DNA of 64,000 nucleotides from Cepaea nemoralis (lineage: Eukaryota; Mollusca; Gastropoda; Stylommatophora; Helicidae), in the NCBI GenBank assembly GCA_014155875.1, contig JACEFZ010026862.1:186001-250000 (forward strand), in the 5' to 3' direction. A program made the position numbers and the translations under genes. The notes below the pieces were generated by a model that was not told the DNA's origin, made no database searches, and saw nothing but the letters and a program-made list of their open reading frames with translations. How positions within the stretch are numbered: the stretch's first letter is position 1; each line of letters starts with the position of its first letter. Shown piece after piece: positions 19,378 through 30,559 of the stretch.

Positions 19378-20095
19378 GCTTCTACGTGATATTACCGAGT
19401 AATGCTTCGCGGAACATGTTTCCCAAGAACACACCAGGTCACTATTTCGCCACGTTACAGCAGACTATTGAGGTGAGTCAACATTTCGAAGTGGGTCTGG
19501 CCGAAATTCAATTCCCCAACTTCTACTGCAATGTGTTAGAGAATGAAGTATGGCTAAGATAAATCCCACCCAACGGTAGAGTGATAAGAAAGGCGTGTCC
19601 CCCGGGCCTTACAGTTCACCAGACGCGTTTATAGCTGCACTGAATCGACTAATGAAAGATCGGAAGGTAGACGATCAGCTCTGTGTTCTATTTCATTTCG
19701 ACAATGCATCAAAGAAAGTCATCTTGAAAATACTCGAACCCTGGGCCACTGTTACATTTAGTGAGAAGTTGCAAGAGATACTAGATACAATTGAAGGTGA
19801 AGGGACGATAGACCTGAATAACGACCTGCAAAATGTCTACGTCTACTGCGAACTCATTGCGGCGAGACCAGTCGGAGACGTCATGGTCCCCTACTAAGGA
19901 CGCTTCCTGTCATGAATCAGCGCTCGACCTCAGTGTTTCGTGCCTACGTTAAACCTCACTAAGTACCGCTGAGTCGTCACTCCTTCGACACAGTGGAAAT
20001 ACTTCTAACCACTGTTACGGGCACAAAGGTCTCATTCACTACCGGGACTTCAGTGCTGACGTTACATTTTCGAGTTCGGAAGATATCAGGTCTAG
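19374..20095 (+). pseudogene. Broken virion-structural-like protein of the Maverick fragment
   Basis: The start MSFYVILPSNAS at 19374 opens a 62-codon frame that stops at 19562. Homologous sequence continues in a 100-codon frame (19595-19897), and a later piece at about 19985-20090 includes FDTVEILL and LTLHFRVRK. The order and motifs (a surface-type N-terminus, SPDAFIAALN, YVYCELI) fit a conserved protein of invertebrate Maverick-like elements, possibly a penton or minor capsid protein. That function is inference. At least two lesions separate the pieces. Confidence 0.5.
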
Positions 20096-20589
20096 AATAA
20101 TGATGAAATAAGTGGCGTTACATCGAAATCCCAGACTGTACGGAGACATGATGTGCCCGACACTCAGATGATTGATGCCCCGGTTATCTACAATACTCAG
20201 ATATCAGCCCACCAAGCAGGAGACCAGTCTTATGACTACATGCTAAGTGACATGTACATACCAGGCTACCAGCTGGAAAAAAACGAACCTACTCAGACAA
20301 TGGTGTGAAGAAATCCAGAAATAACATACAATGTGTATAGCTCTGTATGTGAAAATAAAATGTTGTGATGATACTATGTATACCAGCTCATATCACAGCA
20401 ACCAATTCGTATAATGAGATTATGCATTTTTATTCTTGTAAAATGTACTGAAATACTGTAAAATGTATTGAAATACTGTAAAATAAACAGGCATATTATA
20501 ATTACGTGTTGGTTGTTTAAATTTTTAGTGTTTATGGTGTATATAGTTGTCATGTGATGAGAGAATGAAACGTATTGATGAAAAATTCA

Positions 20590-22229
20590 AGAAATATTTC
20601 AACAAAACTAAGGAAACGGGTTAACCAAAGTAGGAAAAACTGTTCACCATAGTCTGAAATAGCTCAACCAAAATTATGAAAAGTAGGAAACTTTGCAAAA
20701 AGTAGGAAAATCTGTTACCCAAAAGGAAAAAACATATTTGGCCACATTTCAATCAAATTTATGAAAAGTAGGAAAATTTGTTAACCAAATGGCAAAAATC
20801 TTAGCCAAGTAAGAAACATTTGTTAACCAAATGTGAAAGGGTTAGCCAAATTTCAAATTAAACTTATAAAAATCTCAGTCACACATATGAAAAGTAGGAA
20901 AATTTGTTAACCAAACGTGAAAAGTTTGGACATCTTTCACCCAAACTTATGAAAAGTCTGACATTTTGTTGTCCAGATGTGAAAAGTTTGACCAAATTTC
21001 ACCCATACTTATGAAAAGTAGGAAAATCTGTTACCCAAAAGGAAAAAATAATTGGCCACATTTCAATCAAATTTATGAAAAGTAGGAAAATGTGTTAACC
21101 AAATGGTAAAAATCTTGGCCAATTAAGAAAAATTTGTTAACCAAATGTGAAAAGGTTTGCCATATTTCAAACCAAATCTTATAAAAATCTCAGTCAAACA
21201 TATTAAAAGTAGGAAAATTTGTTAACCAAACGTGAAAAGTTTGGACTTCTTTCACCCAAACTTATGAAAAGTGGGAAATTTTGTTGTCCAGATGTGAAGA
21301 GTTTGACCAAATTTCACCCAAACTTATGAAAAGTAGGAAACTTTGTTAACCAAATGTGAAAAGTTTGGGCAAATTTCAACCACACTTATAAAAATCTCAG
21401 TCAAACTTATAAAAAGTAGGAAAATTTTGTTAACCAAAGTGAAAAATGTTGGCTAAATTTCAAAACACACTCATAAAAAGTAGGAAACTTTGTTAACCAT
21501 ATGTGAACAGTTTGGCTAAATTTCAACTAAATCCATAAAAAGTAGGAAATTTTGTTGTCCAATGGTGACAAAAATTGTGGCCAAAGTTCAACCAAACTTA
21601 TAAATATCTTACCCAAACTTATGAAATGTGGGAAATTTTGTTGTCCAGGATGTGAAATGTTTGGCCAAATTTCAAATAAAATTCATAAAAAGTAGGAAGC
21701 TTTGTTAACCAAATGTGAAAATTTTAACCAAATTTCAAACCAAACTCATAAAAAGTAGGAAACTTTGGTAATCAAATGTGAAAAGTTTGGACACATTTCA
21801 TCCAAAACCTATGAAAAAGAGGAAATTTTGTTAACAAAATATGTAAAGTTTGGCCAAATTTCAAACAAAACTCATAAAAAGTAGGAAACTTTGTTAACCA
21901 AAAGGTGAAAAGTTTGGCCAAATTTCAACCAAATCCATAAAAAATAGGAAATTTTGTTGACCAAATGTGAAAAATTGTGACCAATGTTCAACCAAACTTA
22001 TAAATATCTCACCCAAACTTGTGAAAAGTAGGAAATTTTGTTATCCAGATGTGAAAATATTGACCAAATTTCAAACAAACTCATAAAGAAAGTAGGAAAC
22101 TTTGTTAACCAAATAAGAAAAGTTTGGCCAAAGTTCATCGAAACTTATAAAAAGTAGGAAACTTTGTTAACCAAATGTGAAAATTTTTGGACAAGTGAAG
22201 AAATATTTCATCCAAAACTTATGAAAAGT
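20590..22229. repeat. A-rich minisatellite, ~60-65-bp unit, left part
   Basis: Some 25 diverged units of the type AAACTTATGAAAAGTAGGAA, then A(C)TTTGTTAACCAAATG, TGAAAAGTTTGGCCAAATTT and CAACC. Some units are fused or lengthened with CTCAGTCA. The array resumes at 28859 on the other side of LTR-B. Confidence 0.88.
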
Positions 22230-22752
22230 TGTCAGAGTCTCACAGTCATAGTACAAGGGAAACAATACACGGAAAGACCAGCGTCCAAAGAAGGGAGATA
22301 AGAACGACCCGAACGTTCGAAGTCTCGAACGTTCGATAACATAGGGGTCGAATTGCCTACTTCGCAATAGACCCAGGCGGAGTTCGCCTAAAGCGTGAAA
22401 AGCAACTCTCACGAGGTGTGCGAGACACGCCGTGTCCACCGGACACAAGTCGAGGGGCAGACGGCAATTGGACAGCGGACTGAAAGGAGGGTTTAGCTTC
22501 TAGGGACAGAACATATAGATATTGGTTTAGAGTCTAGAGATTGTTGTTAATAGACTAATGCTGTGATGTATAAATTATATGATGCTTTGTCGATGTGTAT
22601 GTAAGATATCGTGAAAGAAAGTGCTAGATGACTGTTCATTATATCTACCTGATATTAAAGTAGATTGATAATGTTTGCACTTGGAGTTATGTTAGATCTT
22701 TGATCGCCTGTCTGAACCCGAGTCTTCTATCCCTAGATCTGAGACGTTGACA
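22230..22752 (+). repeat. 5' LTR of LTR-B
   Basis: 523 bp, TGTCAGAGTC...GACGTTGACA. It carries a 16-bp duplication absent from the 3' LTR (GAACGTTCG repeated near 22310-22337). Confidence 0.92.
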
Positions 22753-22760
22753 GGATTACT

Positions 22761-22778
22761 TGGGGGCTCGTGCCATTT
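22761..22778 (+). other. Primer-binding site of LTR-B (tRNA-Pro type)
   Basis: TGGGGGCTCGTGCCATTT begins 8 nt after the LTR. The first eleven bases match the tRNA-Pro primer site known from gammaretroviruses and other elements; the rest diverges. Confidence 0.65.
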
Positions 22779-23339
22779 TGGCAAGCCCAAGACAATTTAA
22801 ATTAATAGATTGACGGCTCTTGGCTTTGCCAAGTAAAAACGATAAATATACACGACAAATTTAGTCATATTACAGCTATTGTTCTTCTGAACATCTGTTC
22901 TATCTGTCCCTCTGTAGAAGTATAACATAACAATGTTTACTCTCCATGTAACATGACATTGACTAGACATGACAAATAACGGTGACAAATTACTTATGTT
23001 TTCCTTTCCAACAACAGAGTGTGCCACGAGAAAGTTGTCAATGTAAAATCGTTCTCCTGCAGAAGTGAAAGAACCGGAGAACCAAACAGCGATAGTACAG
23101 CAAAGACTACAGTAAACCAGATAAGTCTCATAAATTTCTTACAATTTGTATCTCTAAACGATACTCATTCTTTTTAACATGTAATTTTTCGTATGTATTG
23201 ATATATATTGTACTCATATGCAAATTTTAAGTCTGAATGCTAGAAGTAAATAATTAAGGGACATAACCAAAAGTTGTACATCAAAATTTTTTCTAAGGGA
23301 ATTAATTTCTAAAGATTTAATAGAACTTAAACTTACAAA
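22779..23339 (+). other. LTR-B untranslated leader
   Basis: Non-coding, about 560 nt, collinear with the leader of the broken copy at 3.4-5.95 kb. Confidence 0.65.
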
Positions 23340-24742
23340 ATGTCAACACTACAACAGTGTATTGAACTACGGCAAAAATGAGGATATACAGCAGATAAAC
23401 TGGCAGAATGGAGTCAGAAAACACACGCAGAAAATATAGCGAGGGAGGAACGTGCAGCAGAACGAGAACAAAAGAAACTAGAAATCGACGCCGCCAACAA
23501 AAAGGCGGAAATTGAAGCGGCCAACAAAAAGGCAGAAATTGAAGCGGCTAACAGAAAGGCAGAATTCGACGCAGAAACCAAATTTAGAAATTGAAACCAA
23601 AAAAAAAATAGAAATAGAAGCAGCGATTAAACAGAAAGAAATTGAGTCACAGACACAATTAAAAGTTAAACAATTAGAGATTGACTCAAATATGGAAATC
23701 TCAGTTAACAAATTAAGAAGCAAAGAAGAATAACAGAAGTATAACAAGTATAAAGGGATCATCAAACCCTTCTGTTCTGGCGATTCGGTTAGTGCATGGT
23801 CTCAGAACTTTGAGTATTTAATGGCCTACCATAAAATTCCGAAAGAGGATTGGCCGATGATATACATGAGAAATTTGGCATTGGAGCCATTAAAAGTTAT
23901 TGAAACTATCCCACAGGACATGAGAAAAGACAACGATTACATCAAACGTAGCATTTTTCTTTAGACACAGCAGGATACCAACTGCAATTCTCAAAACTAT
24001 GTCCTAAACCTAACCAAACGTTTATAGATTACGTTTCGACAGTTCAGGATATATTCAATAAATGGATCTCATCAGCTAAAGTCAACAATAGCTTCGAAAA
24101 ATTGAGAGATCTTATGATAATAAATAAAATCATAACATCAGTACCAACAGCATTCTCTAAATTTTTACAGCAGAACGATTGCCAAACTATCGAAGAAGTC
24201 GAAAACAAAGGGGCTGCATTCTATACAGCAAACCGTGACATCTTTCTTCTAAACACTAGTCAAAACGAGGTAGCGGCTGTCACAAACACAAACAGGTTTA
24301 AACCACCTGAAAATAAATATAGATCAAAACCAAAGTTGACACCTTGCCAGTACTGCAAATTAAGACACGTACAGTATGCTATTTGTGATAAATCGCAGAA
24401 TTACAAACACCACCTAAAATGGTGGTGGAGAAGCAGAAAACCAAACGAGATAACTTTAGAAGAGCTGTTAAATGTTACTTCTGTAAAAGTTATGGCCACT
24501 ATTCAGCTGTTTGTGAAGGACGTAAAATGATGAAGCAAGCGAATGCAGTGCTAGTTGACACCTCCAGTGAAGATGAACTAGAAAGTGCAAATCAGAATGA
24601 AAGTGAAAATGATAGTGAAATTGAAATAGTGAATGCCCTAGAAGTCATTGACATCTTTGACTATGATGGTTGTAACACATGTAAAAAGTTTCAGCTTGAC
24701 ACAACCCTCGAATGTGGCCATACAATACCCATATCGAATTAA
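23340..24742 (+). pseudogene. LTR-B gag, broken
   Basis: The start ATG at 23340 gives MSTLQQCIELRQK then a stop caused by a one-base shift; homology goes on with GYTADKLAEWSQKTHAENIA and a coiled coil of AEIEAANKK units. The capsid-like part (about 23750-24290) includes FEYLMAYHKIPKEDWP and is again broken by stops near 23965 and 24030. The nucleocapsid part has one good CCHC knuckle, CYFCKSYGHYSAVC (24473-24514), and a spoiled one, CQYCKLRHVQYAIC (24345-24386). At least four lesions exist in this copy. Confidence 0.8.
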
Positions 24743-25042
24743 ATGGCCAATGACGCCTTGTCATCAAAAGGCAAACTTCAGTTTGTAAAAGGGTTTGTAA
24801 ATAACCAACCATGTAAAGTAATGCGTGACAGCGGCTCGACCCTGGTTGGGGTAAGGAGGCCACTAGTTAAAGACAGTGACTATACAAATGACTATGTAAC
24901 ATGTAGAACATTTGCAGGCACGATTGAAAGATACCCCTTAGCAATGACCGAAATTCGAACACCATTCCTGTCAGGACACGTGCTATGTGCCGTGTTGCAC
25001 AATCCATGTGCTGATGTGATGTTGGGAATCTCCGCAACGTAA
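24743..25042 (+). pseudogene. LTR-B retropepsin
   Basis: A 99-codon frame with the protease active site RDSGST at residues 28-33 (DSG in place of DTG, as in LTR-A), the TFAGTIERYPLA flap region and the closing LHNPCADVMLG motif. The frame shifts at about 25035 so the linker that should follow is read in another phase. Confidence 0.78.
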
Positions 25043-26094
25043 AAGCATGTTCAGAAAAAGAAATTCAAAAATGGGAAAAAGAAAATTGCAAAAATGAAAC
25101 AAGCAATAATCCCACGACAGCTGAACAAAGTGTCGCTTCTCCAACTGCCAAAAGCACAAGGGAGACCACCAATGACAAAATTCGGAAAGAATTTAGTGAG
25201 GTGTACGACACAGGGGCTGTCCAATCTATAAATGAGACCACAGTAACAAAACCTAGAACTGAGTTTACTTCCAACACTCAAAATCCTGCACCTGCAACTG
25301 TACAACATATAACAGAAGACGTTGACGCAGTTACCAGATTAGCAACTGAGAAAACCCATAATTATCAGCTGAACGATTTGGGAAAAATTGATTCCCCTGA
25401 ATCAACCAACAATGATTTCAGGCGAGATAAAAATCAGAAACCAGAAATACCAAAATTTCCAAAGGACACTATCATTGACAAAGTATTACTAAAAACAAAC
25501 AAGTGTCATTATACGTGTTCCACTCCAATCCATCATTTTTCAATGACACATAAAAGAGAAACCAATCTAACACACAAATCTGCAGAAAGTGTTACAAGTA
25601 CCAAAGTAACATCACCATACAACTATCATGCAGACAAACAGTATGCAAATAAGACCACACAAACAAGTAACTATACACAAAATCAAAATACTAAACGACC
25701 GCATACGAACAAACCGCTTTATCGCATAAACAGAAACAACAAACGATGGTTCTCAACACCCATCGGCACGAAAATAATCAACAAAGTTGAAACAAAGTCA
25801 CCATCTATCAATTTGACAAACAAACACAGCAATTTCTCTAAAACATACAACGCAACCAATAGAACAAAACACCCACATTCACCAAATAGTAGAACTGACA
25901 TAGGAAAACTACTGACACTTTTGCTACTTTTGCTATCGACACAACTTGCAACAACACTGCTTATCTATCAAAATATATCTCTGACCACAATCTTGAGAAC
26001 AAACCAGCTATCCATCATAATCACCATATCACTCATGTATCAGTCAACATTGCGCCATATTGAAATTGAAAAAAACCATGATACAGTTCATTGA
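25043..26094 (+). pseudogene. Asn/Thr-rich linker region of LTR-B pol
   Basis: Downstream of the protease, in the phase of the 297-codon frame 25201-26094, lies a long low-complexity region rich in Asn, Thr, Lys and His. It ends in a hydrophobic stretch (LLTLLLLLLSTQLATTLLIY, near residue 240). I recognise no domain. It starts with CSEKEIQKWEKE, matching KDCTEEEVVYWDRK after the LTR-A protease, so it is a continuation of pol. It could be an expanded protease-RT linker or decayed RT sequence; the hydrophobic end may be chance. Confidence 0.5.
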
Positions 26095-26199
26095 CTCCTA
26101 TTGGTGCAAAAGTGTTGATATATTTCTGATATATTGCTATTGTAAATTTAGATCCACTCTTACATTGTTTAGGACTATTATTACATCTATAAGCATACA

Positions 26200-26695
26200 A
26201 TTGTATATTATTTGGAATTGTAAGAGTATCAGTTTAGAAGATGCAATTTGTAAATTGAAATCCATTTTTTTTTCTAATCCACCCATCCTGCGGTTACCAG
26301 ATTTAAAATATCAATTTATATTAAAAACGGATGACAGTACTATCGCCATTGGAGGCTGCCTAATGCAGAGGTATGAAGAAGTAGATCATCCTATCCTGTA
26401 TGTGAGTCGTAAGCTGAAACCAGCTGAGACAAAATACTCGACAGCGGAACTCGAAGCATTAAGTCTGGTTTATTGTGTTCTAAAACTACAGAAATTCCTA
26501 CGAGGCGGCCACTTCCTAGTCCAGACAGATAATTCGCCATTGCTGGTCATCAAAGATGGTAGACTGAATAATAACAGAATCGCCCGCTGATCTCTTATTT
26601 TGCAAGATTTCAGTTTTGAGATCCACCATATTAAGGGCTCTAATAATGTTATACCTGATATTCTATCAAGATTACCGAATACACTAGCTGAGTAA
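26200..26695 (+). pseudogene. LTR-B RNase H remnant
   Basis: The connection and RNase H domains of a Ty3/gypsy pol: ILRLPDLKYQFILKTDDST with the first catalytic Asp, LYVSRKLKPAETKYSTAELE with the catalytic Glu, VQTDNSPL with the second Asp, and after an in-frame TGA at 26588 the end FEIHHIKGSNNVIPDILSRL with the last Asp. The TGA stands where a Trp is usual. The RT catalytic core upstream (YVDD-type motif) is absent. Confidence 0.85.
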
Positions 26696-28328
26696 CGTCA
26701 ACTACTCAACCAGTATGCCATATTATAAGCTGTGATAGTATTTTTAGTAGGACGCATAACAGTCAGTGTATCCGTACACTCACCAGAATACTGCAGCTTA
26801 CGTACCTACAGCAGATCCGACATTATTATACTGTTTCAAACGAAAGGACTTCGAAGCTAAGTTTATTCACTACTGAAGGAACCACCAATCAGTTACATCC
26901 AACAGACATAGAGAACATTGCTATTACTTAATATGAACTCATCACCAACTATAGAATGAAACACGACAGTGGACATGTTCGATCTACACGTCACTATTAA
27001 TGCGACATAGTTGAAAGAACCACACTAACTGTAACAGATTTACTTCTATGTATTAACTGGGACAGGACCATCTACACACAGCGGTAAGGAACGACAACAC
27101 GAGGATCATCGATGGAATTAGTTAGTTTAATTAGTTAAATGTTAAATTAATGTATATATTCTTACCTGTTTAAAATTTATTAACATGTCAATTTTTCGAT
27201 CAATTCTTTCAATTATATATATTTCACATAAAATTCGTTGAACAGGATATCAACGGAAAAGTTCTATATAAAGATTTCGGTTAAACCATTAACTTTTTCT
27301 AAATCACGTTAAACCATGGTATAAACCAATGCAGTGTTGTCGGTACAATCAGTACCCATTTGTCACACTATATTTTTCAAACTTCGCCAAATTTTTCGAA
27401 GGGCGACAACCTGTACCTTAACTTAACTTGTCAATTTTAACGAATAAGATGCTTGAATGAAAGACGAATGAAACAGAGCGTGAATGAAATAAATGAAGGA
27501 ATGATGTACATAGCGTACAAATTGTACGCACAACTAGTTAATTTTCATTTGTTTGCGTCTGATGTAAAATGTAACACTTGTCTAAAGATTTTTATACATG
27601 TTTAGGTAAACTACAAGATATGTAACAGGGTTAGTCTAAGAATCACTGCTCGGATATCCAAGTCATGAATTATACATATTGGGTAACTCAGGACAACGGA
27701 AATTCAAGCTCGTGACGCTTAGAGAAATATTAAACACCACAAACAACACACACACGTACCACACACATTAAACACATCAATTTACAAACACATTCACAAT
27801 ACTTTACAAAAACAGTTAACTTACATACACATTTATAGACTAACAAAAGGGAGATTAGTACACACTGACAGAACAACAGGGACACTAGCAATTAGTCGAT
27901 GAAAACAAAGTATTCAGATATTAGGCACTACATGCAACATACGGAAGTAAAAGTGTATACAAGTACACATGAAGGGGAAAGGGTTTGCATTTATTCTTAA
28001 AGAGGCCAAGGCAATTTGCCTTGATCTAACTCTGTAAAAGGAGTACATTATCCTGGGTATCATATTGGATACTTGAGAAGGGCGTAGTGTGGAAACACAT
28101 GAATCGTCAGGATACTTCGGTCTGGGTAGCTAGAATTTAAGAATAGGAAGAGAAGTGAGGCTCTGTAGCAAACCACCCTAAATCGCAGTACTCAAGATGC
28201 ATGAGTTGCCAGTGTTATAATACAGATAACTGAGTTCCCATCCACTATATTACTATCTCAAAGAAGAGATTTATTCCTGTGATCCCTTGACAGAATTAGT
28301 TCAGACTAATTAAAACATTGAAACCCAT
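26696..28328 (+). other. Non-coding 3' region of LTR-B
   Basis: About 1.6 kb without recognisable integrase or any other coding signal. It may be decayed sequence or an acquired filler. Confidence 0.55.
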
Positions 28329-28347
28329 AAGAGAGGGGGAAGGGAGA
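28329..28347 (+). other. Polypurine tract of LTR-B
   Basis: AAGAGAGGGGGAAGGGAGA ends 3 nt before the 3' LTR. Confidence 0.8.
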
Positions 28348-28350
28348 CCC

Positions 28351-28858
28351 TGTCAGAGTCTCACAGTCATAGTACAAGGGAAACAATACACGGAAAGAAC
28401 CAGCGTCCAAAGAAGGGAGATAAGAACGACCCGAACGTTCGATAACATAGGGGTCGAATTGCCTACTGCGCAATAGACCCAGGCGGAGGTCGCCTAAAGC
28501 GTGAAAAGCAACTCTCACGAGGTGTGCGAGACACGCCGTGTCCACCGGACACAAGTCGAGGGGTAGACGGCAATTGGACAGCGGACTGAAAGGAGGGTTT
28601 AGCTTCTAGGGACAGAACATATAGATATTGGTTTAGAGTCTAGAGATTGTTGTTAATAGACTAATGCTGTGATGTATAAATTATATGATGCTTTGTCGAT
28701 GTGTATGTAAGATATCGTGAAAGAAAGTGCTAGATGACTGTTCATTTGATCTACCTGATATTAAAGTAGATTGATAATGTTTGCACTTGGAGTTATGTTA
28801 GATCTTTGATCGCCTGTCTGAACCCGAGTCTTCTATCCCTAGATCTGAGACGTTGACA
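28351..28858 (+). repeat. 3' LTR of LTR-B
   Basis: 508 bp, same ends as the 5' LTR, followed directly by the AAAGT target duplication. Confidence 0.92.
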
Positions 28859-28965
28859 AAAGTGTGAAATTTTGTTAATAAAATAAGACAAATTTCAGCC
28901 AAATTTCAGCCAAACTTATGAAAAGTAGGAAAATTCCTTAACCAAAGGGGAAAAATATCTCACGT
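28859..28965. repeat. A-rich minisatellite, right part
   Basis: The array split by LTR-B continues here with GTGTGAAATTTTGTTAATAA and AAACTTATGAAAAGTAGGAA. Confidence 0.85.
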
Positions 28966-29096
28966 TGTCATTTTACATCCCCAACCTACTAGAGATATTC
29001 GCCTGTCCCCTATGCAAACAACAGCTGTATTTCAGAAAATTAAATGTATCTTATGTAATAAGTCACTATGGTTGAAGGAAAAAATAAAATTTCAAC

Positions 29097-30460
29097 CTCC
29101 CCCAATGTGTCTCCACCTTGCCGCGGTGGGGGAACTTGAGTGTCCCACTGACCCCAAGCACTGTACCAATGGATATAAACTACATATTAGACAGCTCTTG
29201 GGATAGGAGCCAGACTAAGAGAGACACAGCCTGCTGCTCTGCAGGTAGACTGAGGATAGCAGTCTAAATCAGGCAGACGATGCCAATAATCTCTGTCCGG
29301 ACATAACCTCTAAGGCTTCCAGCCGAGGTGTATGGTTGAACGTCTCTAAGCCATAAACCCTCGGAAGAGAGAGCCTGGCCGACACAAACATACATTATAA
29401 GTGAGGTGAAGTGCTGAGCAAGCTACATGCTTGGTGCAGATACTCGTTCGATGGCTCTTAGCTGGGGGACATGAGGGATCCCCGGATGAGAGGGCCTGGC
29501 ACGGAGGTAAGGTGCTGGGCCGGCAGCACATGTAGCCTACTTCGTGAGCGAGTACTCAAGGTGGGAAAACACCTCCGTCGTACGTTCCGAAGATAGTCTG
29601 TAATTGTACTCATGGAGTGAGTGTAGTCAAAGGTGGACAATTGTCTCGTTGACATGAAATAGAACGCCTGGCTTGCGAATCCATTACGTGGCAGCCCGAA
29701 GCAAAAGCTTGCTGTGTGGAAGTCGAAATAAGAGTCTAACTTGTCTCGAAACCCGAGAAGGCTAACCTCATTAAAAATGCCTGCTGAAGTCGGAAGTGCC
29801 AGCCTACGGGCGGCAAAATAAAAATGGCACTACGCAATCACGTCCGAGTGAAATGTCTTTCGTGACCGGAAAAGCTCTAACTATTCTTCCCTCGTGCTAG
29901 GAACAGCTACCTAGTTTCCGAATGCCGCTCTTGTTCGGAACAGCTCTGACTAGGTAGCTTTCCGAATGTCCGACGTGTCTGGAACAGCTCTGACGGACAC
30001 AACGACAAGCACATGTCCGAAAAACTCGCTGAGTGGATACTGATTGCAGACCAGTCTGGTTTGTGCGGGAACGACCCGGGGCTGACCGAAATGCCCAATA
30101 TATTGAAGTGAGGAATTAAAGCAGCCATGAGCAGGACGTGACGATTCCCTCGGTGAGCCCAGCACCAGGGCGCTATGTGTCGGCCCTGCAATTATGGAAG
30201 CCACCCTGGATGGCGGAAAATGCCATGGACTGCCCCTGCGTTCCTTTGAGGGTCGACCGTTGTCTTCGACCGTTCCAACTTGGCCAGCTGGGTTGTGGAC
30301 GGTACCGCAAAAGTGAGAGTCTCCCAGGAATGCTACCTGGTCAAAAAAGCACGCTAAAGCCGGATGTGTTGGCCTACGGGTTTCGGCCCAAGGGCGCATA
30401 ACAGACACTCCGCAATCACATCTGAAAAAAACACTCCTGATGAACGCAAAGAAGAAGAAG
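29097..30460 (+). mobile_element. Structured retroposon-like repeat, direct copy, (GAA)n-type tail
   Basis: About 1.36 kb without a coding frame, nearly collinear with the reverse complement of 51.82-53.49 kb. It starts near CTCCCCCAATGTGTCTCCAC with a small CCACC/GGTGG hairpin. It contains GACACAGCCTGCTGCTCTGC and several degenerate ~45-bp subrepeats built on CCGAATG and GGAACAGCTCTGAC (29880-30000). It ends GATGAACGCAAAGAAGAAG at about 30460. The A/GAA-rich 3' end suggests a retroposon or the 5' portion of a LINE; I cannot assign a class. Confidence 0.6.
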
Positions 30461-30559
30461 AAATTTCAACAATAAAATTGTACAACAAATTAACAATTAA
30501 ATTTCTCTTTATGTTTCCAAATTGAATATTTCATGTAGAAATTTAATTTAACAATGGCA

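Larger units (their letters stand above)
18820..20330 (+). mobile_element. Degraded Maverick/Polinton fragment
   Basis: Three gene pieces in the order integrase C-terminus, small membrane protein, structural protein occur in the same direction and nearly touching. This is the compact style of Maverick/Polinton DNA transposons, which are virus-like elements of animals. All pieces carry stops or frameshifts, and no terminal inverted repeat, DNA polymerase B, ATPase or major capsid gene is seen nearby. The fragment runs into an A-rich minisatellite on its right. Confidence 0.65.
22230..28858 (+). mobile_element. LTR-B: Ty3/gypsy-like element without full RT or integrase
   Basis: The LTRs are 22230-22752 and 28351-28858, with TG...CA ends. 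The 5-bp target duplication AAAGT is at 22225-22229 and 28859-28863, inside a minisatellite, so both boundaries are firm. The order is primer site, leader, gag, zinc knuckles, protease, an Asn/Thr-rich linker and RNase H. Most of RT is missing, and 1.65 kb of non-coding sequence stands where integrase should be. The LTRs differ by one 16-bp duplication, one single-base indel and only a handful of bases over about 510 bp, so insertion is fairly recent although the genes are badly broken. Mobilisation in trans is the simplest reading. Confidence 0.9.

Noticed and set aside
20555..20580. A TGATGAG...GAAAC string resembling a hammerhead core
   Set aside because: No stem II can form between the two boxes, no flanking stems pair, and the CT of CTGATGA is missing.
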